Positions 32,530-41,262 of a stretch of DNA of 64,000 bases are shown piece after piece; the first letter of the stretch is position 1, and each line of letters begins with the position of its first letter. The notes under the pieces are model-generated. The model was given only the letters and a program-made list of their open reading frames with translations, had not been told where the DNA came from and searched no databases. Location of the stretch: NCBI RefSeq assembly GCF_900091415.1, contig NZ_FMHU01000001.1:1984001-2048000 (forward strand). Direction: 5' to 3'. Source of the DNA: Micromonospora inyonensis. GTDB lineage: Bacteria > Actinomycetota > Actinomycetes > Mycobacteriales > Micromonosporaceae. A program made the position numbers and the translations under genes.

Positions 32530-35007
32530 CTACTCCTCCCGCACCGCCGCGGTGATCCGGTGCAGCGCGAAGGTGTGCAGCATCTCCGTCCGGTCGTCCT
32601 CGGCGCGTAGGTAACCCGCCCCGATCGACACCGGACGCACCAGCCGGGACGCGGTGGCGCCGTGCGCGTCCACGTACCCCACCCAGACCAGGGCCTTGTC
32701 CCGCACCGCCTGTTGCAGCACCGCCAGTGTGTCCCGGTGACCCGGCACCGCGGCCGGGCCGCCCCCCTCCGGTGCCACGCCACGCAGCACCGACGGAGCC
32801 CGGCGGGCCGCCCGCGCCGCCGCCTCGCCCCGCCGGATCTGCTCCACGATGCCGAGCAGCCGGGGCGGGGTGAGCCGGGGCCCGGCCAGCGGGTCGACCG
32901 AGCGGGTGGACACCGGCATCCGGGCGGGGGCCCGGCGCGCCTTCGGTCGGGCCAGCACCGCCGCACCGGCCGGGTCCTCCGGTACCGGCGCGTAGCCGGC
33001 GTCGCGCAGCGCCCCCAGCATCCGCCCCACCTGGTACGGCGTCACCAGCACGGTCGGGGCGAGGCGGCGCAGCGAGAGCGACTCCAACCGCCGGTCGGCG
33101 AGCACCTCGACCAGCAGCGCCTCGTCGTCGCTGCGCAGGTACGCCCCGGCCGAACCGACCCGCAACCCGCCGTGCCGACGGGCCATGTCGTCCACCAGGT
33201 ACGTCAGCCCCTGCGGGACCGGGGTCCGGGACCGGCGACGGAACAGGTCGTGCAGGTCCTCGGCGGACCAGCCGGCATCCAGGGCCCGGCGGACGCTCGC
33301 CGTGGTGACCCGGTGCACGCTCGCCCCGCCGGCCGACTCGTGCTCGGCGACCACGTCCAGTTCGGCGGCGAGCGTCGGCTCCGGTGGACCCGGCACCACC
33401 ACGGTCAGGTCGGCCTGGACGAGGAAGTGGTCGACCGGCTCGGGGAGCAGCGCGTCCAGGGCCCGGACAGCGGTCGACTGCTCGTCGGGATCGGTGCGCA
33501 CCCCCAGCGGGTCGTCGGTCCCTGTTCCTCCCTGGGACTCCGTGTCAACCAGCAGCAGCCGCCCGTATGAGGTGAGCGTCCCGAGACCGGTCACGCCCAG
33601 CGTGGCCGCCTCCGCCAGAACCTCCCGGTGCGCCGTCTCCCGTCCCCGGCTGCGCCGGGGTGCCCGCCAGTCGAGCAGCCCCAGCACCTCGTCGGGGGTG
33701 GGGGCGGTAGCCGGGGGCAGGTCGGCGAGGACGCCGAGCACGGCCCGGCGGGCGGCCGGCGCGCCGGCTCGTTCCGCCTCGGCGGAGAGCGCGCTGATCG
33801 GCCGGTCCCGGTCGTCCCGCTGCCCGACCAGCCCGACCTGCCGGGTCATGGTCAGCCAGGCGCGGGCCAGTTGCTCCCAGCGCCGGGCCAGCGAGACCGC
33901 CCGCCACACCTCGTACCCGCCGGTGGGCAGGACCTGCTGGTCGGCCCCGTACCGGGTGGTGGTCGCCCCGGGCAGATCCAGCTCGCCGAGCAGCCCGGCC
34001 GCGTACGCCGTCTCCAGCAGCAGCGCCGTGGTCGCCTCGTCCAGCCCCGTGCCCTTGGCCAGCCGGCGCAGGTCCCGCACCCCGACCCCGCCGGTCCGCA
34101 GCACCGGCGCCGGGTCGGCGGCCAGCGCGTCCAGCAACGCCTCGGTGTGGCGGACCACCTCCATGGCCTGTCCGGCCCCGGCGTTGTCCACGACCTTCGG
34201 CTCCCGGGTCGCGGCGGCCACCGCCGGCGGTTCGGTCCGCAACGGACCGAGCGGACCGGTCTCCCGACGCAGCAGCAGGCCGACCTCGCGGGGCAGTTCC
34301 ACCGCGCCCGCCCCGCCGGACTCCGCCCCGGAGACCGGCACCAGCAACCGGTGGTCGACCAGCCAGCGCACCGGGGAGCCGGTGGGCGCGCCACCGTTGG
34401 TCAGGTCGGCGGGGACGACGTCCTCCACTCCGGTGGCGGGGGCACGCAGCGCACCCGGAGGCACCGTGCCGACCGGTGGGCCGGCGGCGAGCCGGTCCAG
34501 GATCGCCCGCGCCGAGGGGGGAGCGGCCAGCAGCGTCCGCCGCAGCTTCGCCGGGTCGGCGCAGAGCGTGGCCGTGGCCGGGTCCAGCTCCGCCGCCGGC
34601 CGGCCCAGCCCCGCCGGGTGCGCGGAGACCTCGTCCACACTCGGCACCACGTGCAGGTCGTGCTCCGGGCCGTACAGCAGGAAGAGCTCGCGCAGCCGGG
34701 ACAGGGCGGTGCGGACGGCGGTCGGCGCGGGTGGGCGCGGACCGGCGGTGGCCATCGCGAGCACCGTCTCGACGGAGGTGCCACCGCCGTCGGGACGCCG
34801 GGTCAGGCGGGCGGCGTCGAGGATCTGGAGGGTGAACTGGTCCAACCCGTCGAGCGCGCGGGCCACCGAGACCCGCGACTGCGCCCGGACGGCGAGGGCC
34901 GAGAGGTCGGCGGGGACCGGTACGACGAGGTCCGGCCGCCGGGCGAGCAGCGCGGCGAGCGCCTCGTCGCCGAGGGTGCGCAGGTGGTCCGCGAGTGAGG
35001 TGGTCAT
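32530..35007 (-). CDS. Helicase_C_3 (XPB/Ssl2 N-terminal-like) protein
   Basis: An 825-residue actinobacterial protein that carries the XPB-associated Helicase_C_3 domain rather than a motor. It starts MTTSLADHLRTLGDEALAAL, has repeated winged-helix-like segments (RLAKGTGLDEATTALLLETA), the block LLPEPVDHFLVQADLTVVVP that is typical of this domain, and ends with a WYL-like beta region (LVWVGYVDAHGATASRLVRP...GAGYLRAEDDRTEMLHTFAL). No Walker A motif is present. In actinobacteria it is regularly found with the XPB helicase, as here, so joint action is likely; the role is not proven. Confidence 0.87.
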   Translation of the reverse strand: MTTSLADHLRTLGDEALAALLARRPDLVVPVPADLSALAVRAQSRVSVARALDGLDQFTLQILDAARLTRRPDGGGTSVETVLAMATAGPRPPAPTAVRTALSRLRELFLLYGPEHDLHVVPSVDEVSAHPAGLGRPAAELDPATATLCADPAKLRRTLLAAPPSARAILDRLAAGPPVGTVPPGALRAPATGVEDVVPADLTNGGAPTGSPVRWLVDHRLLVPVSGAESGGAGAVELPREVGLLLRRETGPLGPLRTEPPAVAAATREPKVVDNAGAGQAMEVVRHTEALLDALAADPAPVLRTGGVGVRDLRRLAKGTGLDEATTALLLETAYAAGLLGELDLPGATTTRYGADQQVLPTGGYEVWRAVSLARRWEQLARAWLTMTRQVGLVGQRDDRDRPISALSAEAERAGAPAARRAVLGVLADLPPATAPTPDEVLGLLDWRAPRRSRGRETAHREVLAEAATLGVTGLGTLTSYGRLLLVDTESQGGTGTDDPLGVRTDPDEQSTAVRALDALLPEPVDHFLVQADLTVVVPGPPEPTLAAELDVVAEHESAGGASVHRVTTASVRRALDAGWSAEDLHDLFRRRSRTPVPQGLTYLVDDMARRHGGLRVGSAGAYLRSDDEALLVEVLADRRLESLSLRRLAPTVLVTPYQVGRMLGALRDAGYAPVPEDPAGAAVLARPKARRAPARMPVSTRSVDPLAGPRLTPPRLLGIVEQIRRGEAAARAARRAPSVLRGVAPEGGGPAAVPGHRDTLAVLQQAVRDKALVWVGYVDAHGATASRLVRPVSIGAGYLRAEDDRTEMLHTFALHRITAAVREE

Positions 35008-35090
35008 CGTCGTTCCACGCTAGCCGGCCGAAGGGTGGTCCCGCCCCTCGGACGTCCGGCCGGTATCCCCGCCGACGGTAGGTTCACGGC

Positions 35091-35705
35091 ATGTCCCCTC
35101 TGACAGTCGGGTTCGATCTCGACATGACCCTGGTCGACTCACGTCCCGGCATCGCCGCCACCTTCCGGGCGCTCACCGCCCGCACCGGGGTGCCGGTGGA
35201 CGTCGAGTCCGCGGTGGCCCGGCTCGGGCCGCCGCTGCGTACCGAGATCGCCCGCTGGTTCCCGCCGGCGGAGGTCGATTCGATGGTCACCCTCTACCGC
35301 AAGCTCTACCCGGCGTACGCGATCACCCCGACGGTGCCGCTGCCCGGCGCGGTCGCCGCCCTCGACGCCGTCCGTGCCCACGGCGGACGGGTCCTGGTGG
35401 TCACCGCGAAACTCGGCCGGCTGGCCCGGCTGCACCTGGACCACCTCGGGCTGGCCGTCGACGAGCTGGTCGGCGACCTGTTCGCCGAGGAGAAGGCGAC
35501 CGCGCTGGTCACCCACGGCGCGACCCACTACGTCGGCGACCACGTGGCGGACATGGTGGCCGCCCGGACGGCCCGGATCCCGGGGATCGGGGTGGCGACC
35601 GGCCCGTGCTCGGCCGAGGAACTGCGCGCCGCCGGAGCCGACCTGGTACTCGACGATCTCACCGGATTCCCAGCGGCGACGGGGCGGTTGATCCGGCTAG
35701 CCTGA
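35091..35705 (+). CDS. HAD-superfamily hydrolase
   Basis: A 204-residue HAD hydrolase with motif I VGFDLDMTLVDSRPG, motif II VLVVTAKLGRLARLHL, and motif III VGDHVADMVAARTA. Motif II has Thr as needed, the lysine motif is FAEEKATALV. It resembles PGP/phosphatase-like subfamily I members. Substrate unknown. ATG 35091 is divergent from the Helicase_C_3 gene by 83 bases, and a cold-shock gene follows 36 bases after the stop, possibly in the same transcript. Confidence 0.88.
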   Translation: MSPLTVGFDLDMTLVDSRPGIAATFRALTARTGVPVDVESAVARLGPPLRTEIARWFPPAEVDSMVTLYRKLYPAYAITPTVPLPGAVAALDAVRAHGGRVLVVTAKLGRLARLHLDHLGLAVDELVGDLFAEEKATALVTHGATHYVGDHVADMVAARTARIPGIGVATGPCSAEELRAAGADLVLDDLTGFPAATGRLIRLA

Positions 35706-35741
35706 GGGGAGTAGACGTCTCAACGAAGCAGGGGTTCTCAG

Positions 35742-36128
35742 GTGCCGACGGGTCGAGTGAAGTGGTATGACGCGGCCAAGGGATACGGGTTCGTCACCAG
35801 TGACGAAGGTGGCGACGTGTTCCTGCCCAAGGGCGCGCTGCCGGCAGGGGTCACCGATCTGAAGGGCGGCCAGCGCGTCGATTTCAGCGTCGTGGACAGC
35901 CGCCGGGGCGCGCAGGCGATGGGGGTCAAGCTGCTCGACGCCCCGCCGTCCGTTGCGGAGCTGCGCCGCCGGCCGGCGGAGGAGCTGCACGGACTGGTCG
36001 AGGATATGATCAAGGTGCTGGAGGCCAAGGTCCAGCCGGACCTGCGGCGGGGCCGCTTCCCGGACCGGAAGACCGCGCAGAAGATCGCTCAGCTCGTCCA
36101 CGCGGTCGCGCGCGAGCTGGAGGTCTGA
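35742..36128 (+). CDS. Cold-shock domain protein with C-terminal extension
   Basis: A 128-residue protein. Residues 1-65 are a cold-shock fold that binds single-stranded RNA or DNA: GRVKWYDAAKGYGFVTSDEG with RNP1, and GDVFLPKGAL with RNP2. Typical CspA proteins end there; this one has a further 60 helical residues (ELRRRPAEELHGLVEDMIKV...) found in a long actinobacterial variant. GTG 35742 is the start. The last 40 bases overlap the end of mqnD on the other strand. Confidence 0.9.
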   Translation: MPTGRVKWYDAAKGYGFVTSDEGGDVFLPKGALPAGVTDLKGGQRVDFSVVDSRRGAQAMGVKLLDAPPSVAELRRRPAEELHGLVEDMIKVLEAKVQPDLRRGRFPDRKTAQKIAQLVHAVARELEV

Positions 36129-36976
36129 GGCACGAGCCCGGCGTCGGCGGCCCGGCGCAGCAGCGCCTCCACGGCGGCGAAACCGTCCGCTCCCAGGTCG
36201 GCGGTGAATTCGTTGACGTAGAGGCCGATGTGCCGGTCCACCACGTCGGGCTCCATCTCCTGGGCATGGGTTAGCACGTAGTCCCGGGTGGCCGCCGGGT
36301 CGGCCCACGCCCGCTCCACCGAGGCGCGGATCCACCCGGCGGCGGCCTGCGGGTCCACCACGCCGCGCTTCGCCAGGATCGCCCCGAGCGGGATCGGCAG
36401 GCCCGCGGTGCGCTCCCACCATTCGCCCAGGTCGACCAGAGCGGTCAACCCGTGTCGGGGGTACGTGAACCGGGCCTCGTGGATCACCAGGCCGGCGTCG
36501 TACCGGCCGGCGGCCACGCCCGGCATGATCTCGTGGAACGGCACCACCTCGATCCGCGCCGGCGGCCGTTCGGCCGACCAGAGCCGGAACAGCAGGTACG
36601 CCGTCGTCCGGTCACCCGGTACGGCGACCGTCGCGCCGCTGAGGTCGCCCGTGCTGCCGAGGTCGCCCCCGCTCGCCTCGCCGGGGTCGCCCGCGCCCGC
36701 CTCGCCGGTTCCGGGGCGGGTGAGCAGCAGCGGGCCGCACCCTCGGCCGAGCGCCCCGCCGCAGGGCAGCAGGTGATAGTCCTCCAGCAGCCACGGCAGT
36801 GCCCCGTAGCTCACCTTGACCAGGTCGAACGCCCCCCGCTCGGCGGCGGTGTTGGTGACGTCCACATCGGCGTAGGTCACCTCGACCGGCGGTGCGCCGG
36901 GCACGAGGCCGTGCACCAGCGCGTGGAACACGAAGGTGTCGTTGGGGCAGGGCGAGATCGCCAGCGAGAGCGCCAC
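36089..36976 (-). CDS. mqnD: 1,4-dihydroxy-6-naphthoate synthase of the futalosine pathway
   Basis: A 295-residue periplasmic-binding-fold lyase of menaquinone synthesis; it converts cyclic dehypoxanthine futalosine. Marks are LAISPCPNDTFVFHALVHGL, TNTAAERGAFDLVKVSYGAL, GRGCGPLLLTRP, and YDAGLVIHEARFTYPRHGL. A Gly/Glu-rich insert (GEAGAGDPGEASGGDLGSTG) between the two lobes is longer than in most relatives. GTG 36976 starts the conserved part, although GAAGG is only one base away. The mqnB gene lies 1 kb upstream on the same strand, cut off by a pseudogene and repeats. The 3' end overlaps the cold-shock gene by 40 bases. Confidence 0.93.
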   Translation of the reverse strand: MALSLAISPCPNDTFVFHALVHGLVPGAPPVEVTYADVDVTNTAAERGAFDLVKVSYGALPWLLEDYHLLPCGGALGRGCGPLLLTRPGTGEAGAGDPGEASGGDLGSTGDLSGATVAVPGDRTTAYLLFRLWSAERPPARIEVVPFHEIMPGVAAGRYDAGLVIHEARFTYPRHGLTALVDLGEWWERTAGLPIPLGAILAKRGVVDPQAAAGWIRASVERAWADPAATRDYVLTHAQEMEPDVVDRHIGLYVNEFTADLGADGFAAVEALLRRAADAGLVPQTSSSRATAWTS

Positions 36977-37021
36977 GCCTTCACGGTAGCCCGTTGACCT
37001 GGCACTCCGGCCGCGCCCCCG

Positions 37022-37098
37022 GGCCGGGCTGCCGCCCTCCTCGGCCGGGCTGCCGCCCTCCTCGGCCGGGCTGCCGCCTCCCTCGGCCGGGCTGCCGG
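37022..37098. repeat. 21-bp tandem repeat
   Basis: GGCCGGGCTGCCGCCCTCCT plus one base, repeated at 37022, 37043 and 37064 (the third slightly changed), with a partial fourth at 37085. The period of 21 keeps a frame, and translated it would read SPAEEGG repeats, but it is upstream of the mqnD start. It may be the decayed end of an older gene. Confidence 0.9.
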
Positions 37099-37147
37099 TT
37101 GGTCCGGATGGTAGGTCCCTGCTCCTCGGCGACATGCCCTTGGCGCG

Positions 37148-37179
37148 CTTTGGAGCTGCCCGCACAGACGGGGCAGCTC
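37148..37179 (-). repeat. Dispersed hairpin repeat, copy 2
   Basis: GAGCTGCCC (37153-37161) and GGGCAGCTC (37171-37179) form nine perfect pairs around a nine-base loop. Positions 37148-37176 are identical, inverted, to 29391-29419. It lies upstream of mqnD and may end transcription or act as a REP-like element. Confidence 0.85.
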
Positions 37180-37221
37180 GAAAGGGCTCGACCGATAACC
37201 ACCTCCACCGCCGGGGCGAGT

Positions 37222-37242
37222 TGTCCACAGGCTTGTCCACAG
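37222..37242 (+). promoter_or_regulatory. Two tandem DnaA-box-like sequences
   Basis: TTGTCCACA occurs at 37222-37230 and at 37234-37242, twelve bases from start to start. This is exactly the consensus DnaA box of high-G+C actinomycetes. No dnaA, dnaN or further boxes are nearby, so it is not the origin; it may titrate DnaA or control the neighbouring genes. Confidence 0.55.
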
Positions 37243-37426
37243 GAGTGCGGGAGGTAGTTGAGAACGGCGGCGAGCTTTCGGACGATCAGGGTGTGACCGA
37301 GCGTGCGGTGATCCCGGACGGCCCGACTGGGGAGCCGCTGACGGGCAGGGCAAAGCCGACGCCGGGGCCGGGGCGGGTGTCGGGGCCGGGGCCGGACGGA
37401 CCGGGGCGGGTGTCGAGCTCGGGGCG

Positions 37427-37966
37427 GTGCTGCGCGCCCTGCGGACCTGAGCCAGCGCGAGCTGGCCGCGCGGGCCGGGGTGCCGAAGAGCACCGTGGCC
37501 CGGATCGAGTCGGGCGAGGCGGCCGGAACCACGGTTCCGTACGGTCGAGCGGCTGGTCCGTGCGGCCGGGGGCGAGGTGACGGTCGGCGTCGCGGGTGGG
37601 GAACGACCGGCGGCGGTCCCGGCCGTGCCGCACGACGGATGTCGGGACGGCGCGGGTCGGCACTACCCCGCCCACCTCGACGTACGGGAGGTCCGCACCC
37701 TGAAGGACTGGCCGGGGGCCTGGTGGGCGGACTGGTACAACCTGCCGCCGGAGCGGTGGCCGTTGCCGGTGCCCCCGGCGACCTACGACCTCGACCGGCG
37801 TGGTCGAGACCGGCGGCGTGAGATCGACCGGATCCTCCAGCAGATTCGTTACCGGCGGGGACGGTGCCGGCCTGCCCGCCACCGCGTGGCGGCTGGTCAC
37901 CTTCCTCACGGCGGAGATGGATCGGTCCGGGATCGGCACGGTCCACGCGGTTGCCGAGGGCGGTGA
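37427..37966 (+). pseudogene. Broken XRE-family regulator
   Basis: Parts of one helix-turn-helix protein lie in different frames: VLRALR (37427), LSQRELAARAGVPKSTVARI with ESGEA from about 37451, then RFRTVERLVRAAGGEVTVG and, to about 37845, HYPAHLDVREVRTLKDWPG with REIDRILQQIR. The first break would be healed by one more G in CGGACC; the second lies near 37530. A further piece (GLPATAWRLVTFLTAEMDRS from about 37863) may be its tail in a third frame. It cannot give a working protein. It sits between mqnD and mqnB, on the other strand. Confidence 0.7.
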
Positions 37967-38022
37967 GATCGCATTCCCGCACGCCTGCGACTTCCAGATG
38001 GGGTGGACCAGGCCGCGGGCGC

Positions 38023-38718
38023 TCAGGCTCTGTCGGTCCGCCGGGCGTCGAGGGCCGCCGGACCCAGGGCGTCGAGGGCCGCGGCCGCCGAGCCCAGGGC
38101 GGTGAGTGCTTCCCGGAGACGCCACGCGCCCCGGTCGCGGGGCCCGATCGGGTTGGAGATCGTCCTGAGTTCCACGAAGGGGACCCCGGCCTGGGCGGCG
38201 GCGACCGCGACGGCGTACCCCTCCATCGCCTCGGCCACCGCGTCAGGGTGTCGGTCGGCGAGGGCCCGGGTGCTGTCGGCGGTGCCGGTCACGGTGCTGA
38301 CGGTCAGCACCGTGCCGACCACCGCGTCCGGTAGCGCCGACCGCAGGGCGGCGAGCAGGGCCGGATCCGCCGCGACCGCGACCTCGCCGCCGAGCTGCTC
38401 GGGAGACATGCCCAGCTCGTCGATCGGGATGAACCCCTCCGGCGACTCCGCACCCAGGTCCGCCGCGAGGCTACGGCCGGCGAGCACGGTCCCGCCGACC
38501 GCCACCCGATGGGCGAAGCCCCCGGCCACGCCGGCGCTGACCACGCCACCGTACGGGCGTCCGGCGGCCTCGGCGAGCGCCAGCAGACGTGCGGTGGCCG
38601 CCCCCGCCACGGCCGGTCCGACGCCGACCGGGACGACCGTCGCCGTCGGGTCGGTCAGGCCGGTACGGACCGCCTCCGCCTCGGCGGGCACCGCGGTGAC
38701 CACGAGCAGACCCGTCAT
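38023..38718 (-). CDS. mqnB: Futalosine hydrolase
   Basis: A 231-residue nucleosidase of the MTA/SAH family that removes hypoxanthine from futalosine in menaquinone synthesis. It starts MTGLLVVTAVPAEAEAVRTG, has VGVGPAVAGAATARLLALAE, the catalytic GGVVSAGVAGGFA and AVAEAMEGYAVAVAAAQAGV with the Glu that binds ribose, and FVELRTISNPIGPRD, which is typical of MqnB rather than MTAN. ATG 38718 overlaps the stop of the MFS gene by four bases, so the two are translationally coupled. The 3' end meets the broken XRE gene. Confidence 0.93.
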   Translation of the reverse strand: MTGLLVVTAVPAEAEAVRTGLTDPTATVVPVGVGPAVAGAATARLLALAEAAGRPYGGVVSAGVAGGFAHRVAVGGTVLAGRSLAADLGAESPEGFIPIDELGMSPEQLGGEVAVAADPALLAALRSALPDAVVGTVLTVSTVTGTADSTRALADRHPDAVAEAMEGYAVAVAAAQAGVPFVELRTISNPIGPRDRGAWRLREALTALGSAAAALDALGPAALDARRTDRA

Positions 38719-40289
38719 GCCACCGGCCCCTGGGAGTCCTGGCGGTCCTCGTCCTCCGAGCGGTCGGCCACCGGTGAGGGACGGTAGATGTGGTAGCCGG
38801 GTGGAATGAGCCGCTCGTCCTCCGGCGCGGTGGGCGCGGGAGCGGGAGCGGGGTCGTGGCCGGTGGTGCCGGCGGGGGCGGGGTCGACGAGTTCGTCGTC
38901 GCCGACGGGGCGGCCGAGCAGGCGTTCGCCGCGTAACCGGCGGGTGACGAGCATGCCCCGGAGGGCGGCGAGCGTGCCGACGGCGGCAGCCACACCGATG
39001 CCGATCCGCCCGTCGAAGGGGACCAGCCCCAGGCCGCCGCCGGCCACGAAGGCGAGCATCAACACCGTCTCGGAGTGGGCGAAGGAGCTGGCCCGCAGTC
39101 GCTCCGGGATACGTTCCTGGATCGACGCGTCGACGGCGAGCTTGGCGACACCGCTGGTCAGGGCGGCCACCAGGCAGAGCGCGGCCACCATCGCCAGGGA
39201 GAACCGGATCGTGGCGAGCACCGCCACCCCGGCCACGATGACCATGCCGCTGGACTGGATCAGCGCCGGGTGGTGGATGTGGAGGCGGGTGCCGACGGCG
39301 GTGGCCAGGAAGGCGCCGAGGGCCAGCGCCGCGCCGACCAGGCCGAGGGCGACCTCGTCCCCGAGATCCCGGCCGAGGAGCACGGTGGTCAGGTCGCCAG
39401 CCTTGATCGCGAAGGCGAGGAAGAGCAGCAGGAAGCCGTACACGGCGCGGAGAGTGGCGGCGCCGATCAGCGTGGCCAGCACCAGTCGGCCCGCCGGGCC
39501 GCCACGGCCCAGCGGCCGTTCACCGTCGCGGCCGAACGCCCGGCGCAGCGGGCGGGGCACCCGTTCCGGTGGCTCGGAGTCGGCGCGGGGCGGCAGCCGT
39601 AGGGCGATCACCATGCCGGCCAGGAAGATGAGGGAGGCGACCCGGAGCGGCCACTGCGGGCCGAACCAGAACGCGGCCAGCCCGATCGGGGCGACCAGGC
39701 CGCCGGCGACCGTGCCGTAGACGCTGGCCCGCGCGCCGACCTGGGAGAGGCCGAGCCCTTCGGGAAGTAACCGGGGCACGGCCGCGGAACGGGCCACCCC
39801 GTACGCGCGGGAGAGGGCGAGCACCCCGAACGCCGCCGGGTAGAGCCCGAAGCCGTGGATGTAGTCGGAGATCATCCAGGCCAGGAAGGCCCGGCCCAGC
39901 ATGGTGGCCGCGAGAGCGTAGCGCCGGCCGTGCCGGAAATGGTCGAGCAGTGGCCCGACCACCGGCGCCAGCATCGCGAACGGCACCATCGTCACCAGCA
40001 GGTAGAGGGCGACCTTGCTGCGGGCTTCGCCGAGCGGCACGTTGAAGAAGATCGTTCCGGCCAGGCCGATGGCGATCAGGGTGTCCCCGGCGCACGAGAC
40101 GGCGTGCAGGTCGAAGAGGCGGATCATGCCGACCTCGCCCCCGGCGCTGCGGGCCCTGGCCAGACCGAACCGCCGTCCCATCCACCGACCGCCGTCGACC
40201 GACCCGCGGAGGAGCCTGCGGGTGGTGCGGACGCCCGTACCGACGGTCGTCCCGAGGACGGACCGTCCGGAGCGGGAGAACAGCGGCAT
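38715..40289 (-). CDS. MFS-type membrane transporter
   Basis: A 524-residue protein with a 45-residue basic N-terminal tail (RTTRRLLRGSVDGGRWMGRR), about twelve membrane helices from IRLFDLHAVSCAGDTLIAI onward, and a hydrophilic Pro/Ala-rich C-terminus ending in PPGYHIYRPSPVA. LLDHFRHGRRYALAATMLGR is the MFS loop. AAGGATGGGAAC lies before ATG 40289; another start at 40307 is in frame. It is coupled to mqnB in most actinomycetes with this order; a link to quinone or other lipid export is possible but not shown. Confidence 0.85.
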   Translation of the reverse strand: MPLFSRSGRSVLGTTVGTGVRTTRRLLRGSVDGGRWMGRRFGLARARSAGGEVGMIRLFDLHAVSCAGDTLIAIGLAGTIFFNVPLGEARSKVALYLLVTMVPFAMLAPVVGPLLDHFRHGRRYALAATMLGRAFLAWMISDYIHGFGLYPAAFGVLALSRAYGVARSAAVPRLLPEGLGLSQVGARASVYGTVAGGLVAPIGLAAFWFGPQWPLRVASLIFLAGMVIALRLPPRADSEPPERVPRPLRRAFGRDGERPLGRGGPAGRLVLATLIGAATLRAVYGFLLLFLAFAIKAGDLTTVLLGRDLGDEVALGLVGAALALGAFLATAVGTRLHIHHPALIQSSGMVIVAGVAVLATIRFSLAMVAALCLVAALTSGVAKLAVDASIQERIPERLRASSFAHSETVLMLAFVAGGGLGLVPFDGRIGIGVAAAVGTLAALRGMLVTRRLRGERLLGRPVGDDELVDPAPAGTTGHDPAPAPAPTAPEDERLIPPGYHIYRPSPVADRSEDEDRQDSQGPVA

Positions 40290-40394
40290 GTTCCCATCCT
40301 TGCCCATCGCCCGGACCGTTGCCGCATCTGCCCGGGAAGACGTGTGTCGGGGAGTCCCTGTCGGCCGGCGACGTGCATGGGGGACAATGGAAAG

Positions 40395-41213
40395 GTGACC
40401 AGGCCCGCCTCCACCCGTGCCCGCCTCGACCAGGTCTGTGCCGCCGCCGTCGAGGTGGCCCGCGAAGGCATCACCGAGGTGGAGCCCTCGGACGTCGGGG
40501 ACCACCTCAAGGCTGTCGCCGAGGGAGACCGGATCGTCACTCACTACTTCGAGTGCCGCCTTTCGGGCTACCGGGGTTGGCGCTGGGCGGTGACCGTCAC
40601 CCGGGTCCCACGCAGCCGTAACGTGACGGTCTGCGAGACCGTCCTGCTGCCCGGCCCGGACGCGCTGCTCGCCCCGGGCTGGCTCCCCTGGCAGGAGCGG
40701 CTCCAGCCGGGCGACCTCGGCCCCGGCGACCTGCTGCCCACCCCGCCGGACGACGAGCGCCTGGCTCCGGGCTACCTGCTCTCCGACGACCCGGCGATCG
40801 AGGAGCCCGCCTGGGAACTGGGGCTCGGCCGTACCCGGGTCTTCTCCCGCGAGGGGCGGATGGACACCGCTCAGCGTTGGTACGACGGTGACCACGGTCC
40901 CGGTGCGGCGATCTCGGTCGCCGCTCCCGCCGCCGCCCGCTGCGGCTCGTGCGGGTTCTACCTCCCGCTGGCCGGGGCGTTGCGGCAGTCCTTCGGCGCC
41001 TGCGGCAACTTCTACGCCCCGGACGACGGTCGGGTGGTCAGTGCCGACCACGGGTGCGGTGCACACTCCGAGGCCCTGGCCGACGCACCCGAGTCCCAGG
41101 TCGACGAGCTGCCCACCATCTACGACGACAGTGCGGTGGAGGAGATGTCGGTGAGCCGCGCCCCGGGCTCGGTGGAGGCGACCGAGCCGGCGGAGCCGTA
41201 CGGGCACTCCTGA
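40395..41213 (+). CDS. DUF3027 protein
   Basis: A 272-residue actinobacterial protein of family DUF3027: ARLDQVCAAAVEVAREGITE, GDHLKAVAEGDRIVTHYFEC, GYRGWRWAVTVTRVPRSRNV, then LLPGPDALLAPGWLPWQERL. Two clusters, CGSCGFYLPLAGALRQSFGA with CGNFYAPDDG and VSADHGCGAHSEA, hold four cysteines and histidines that look like a metal site. GTG 40395 is used; ATG 40377 (six codons earlier) is also possible. The family has no known function but is conserved across actinobacteria, next to DUF2530 as here. Confidence 0.88.
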   Translation: MTRPASTRARLDQVCAAAVEVAREGITEVEPSDVGDHLKAVAEGDRIVTHYFECRLSGYRGWRWAVTVTRVPRSRNVTVCETVLLPGPDALLAPGWLPWQERLQPGDLGPGDLLPTPPDDERLAPGYLLSDDPAIEEPAWELGLGRTRVFSREGRMDTAQRWYDGDHGPGAAISVAAPAAARCGSCGFYLPLAGALRQSFGACGNFYAPDDGRVVSADHGCGAHSEALADAPESQVDELPTIYDDSAVEEMSVSRAPGSVEATEPAEPYGHS

Positions 41214-41262
41214 CCCGCAGCGCCGGGTACCGTCCGGTGACGGCCCGTCGGAGGCACGCAGC

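Noticed and set aside
37222..37242. Replication origin
   Set aside because: Two DnaA boxes only, with no dnaA, dnaN or gyrB genes and no box cluster.
40290..41207. MFS gene extended upstream to 830 residues
   Set aside because: The extra part is antisense to the DUF3027 gene and the MFS protein has a good start with AAGGA at 40289.
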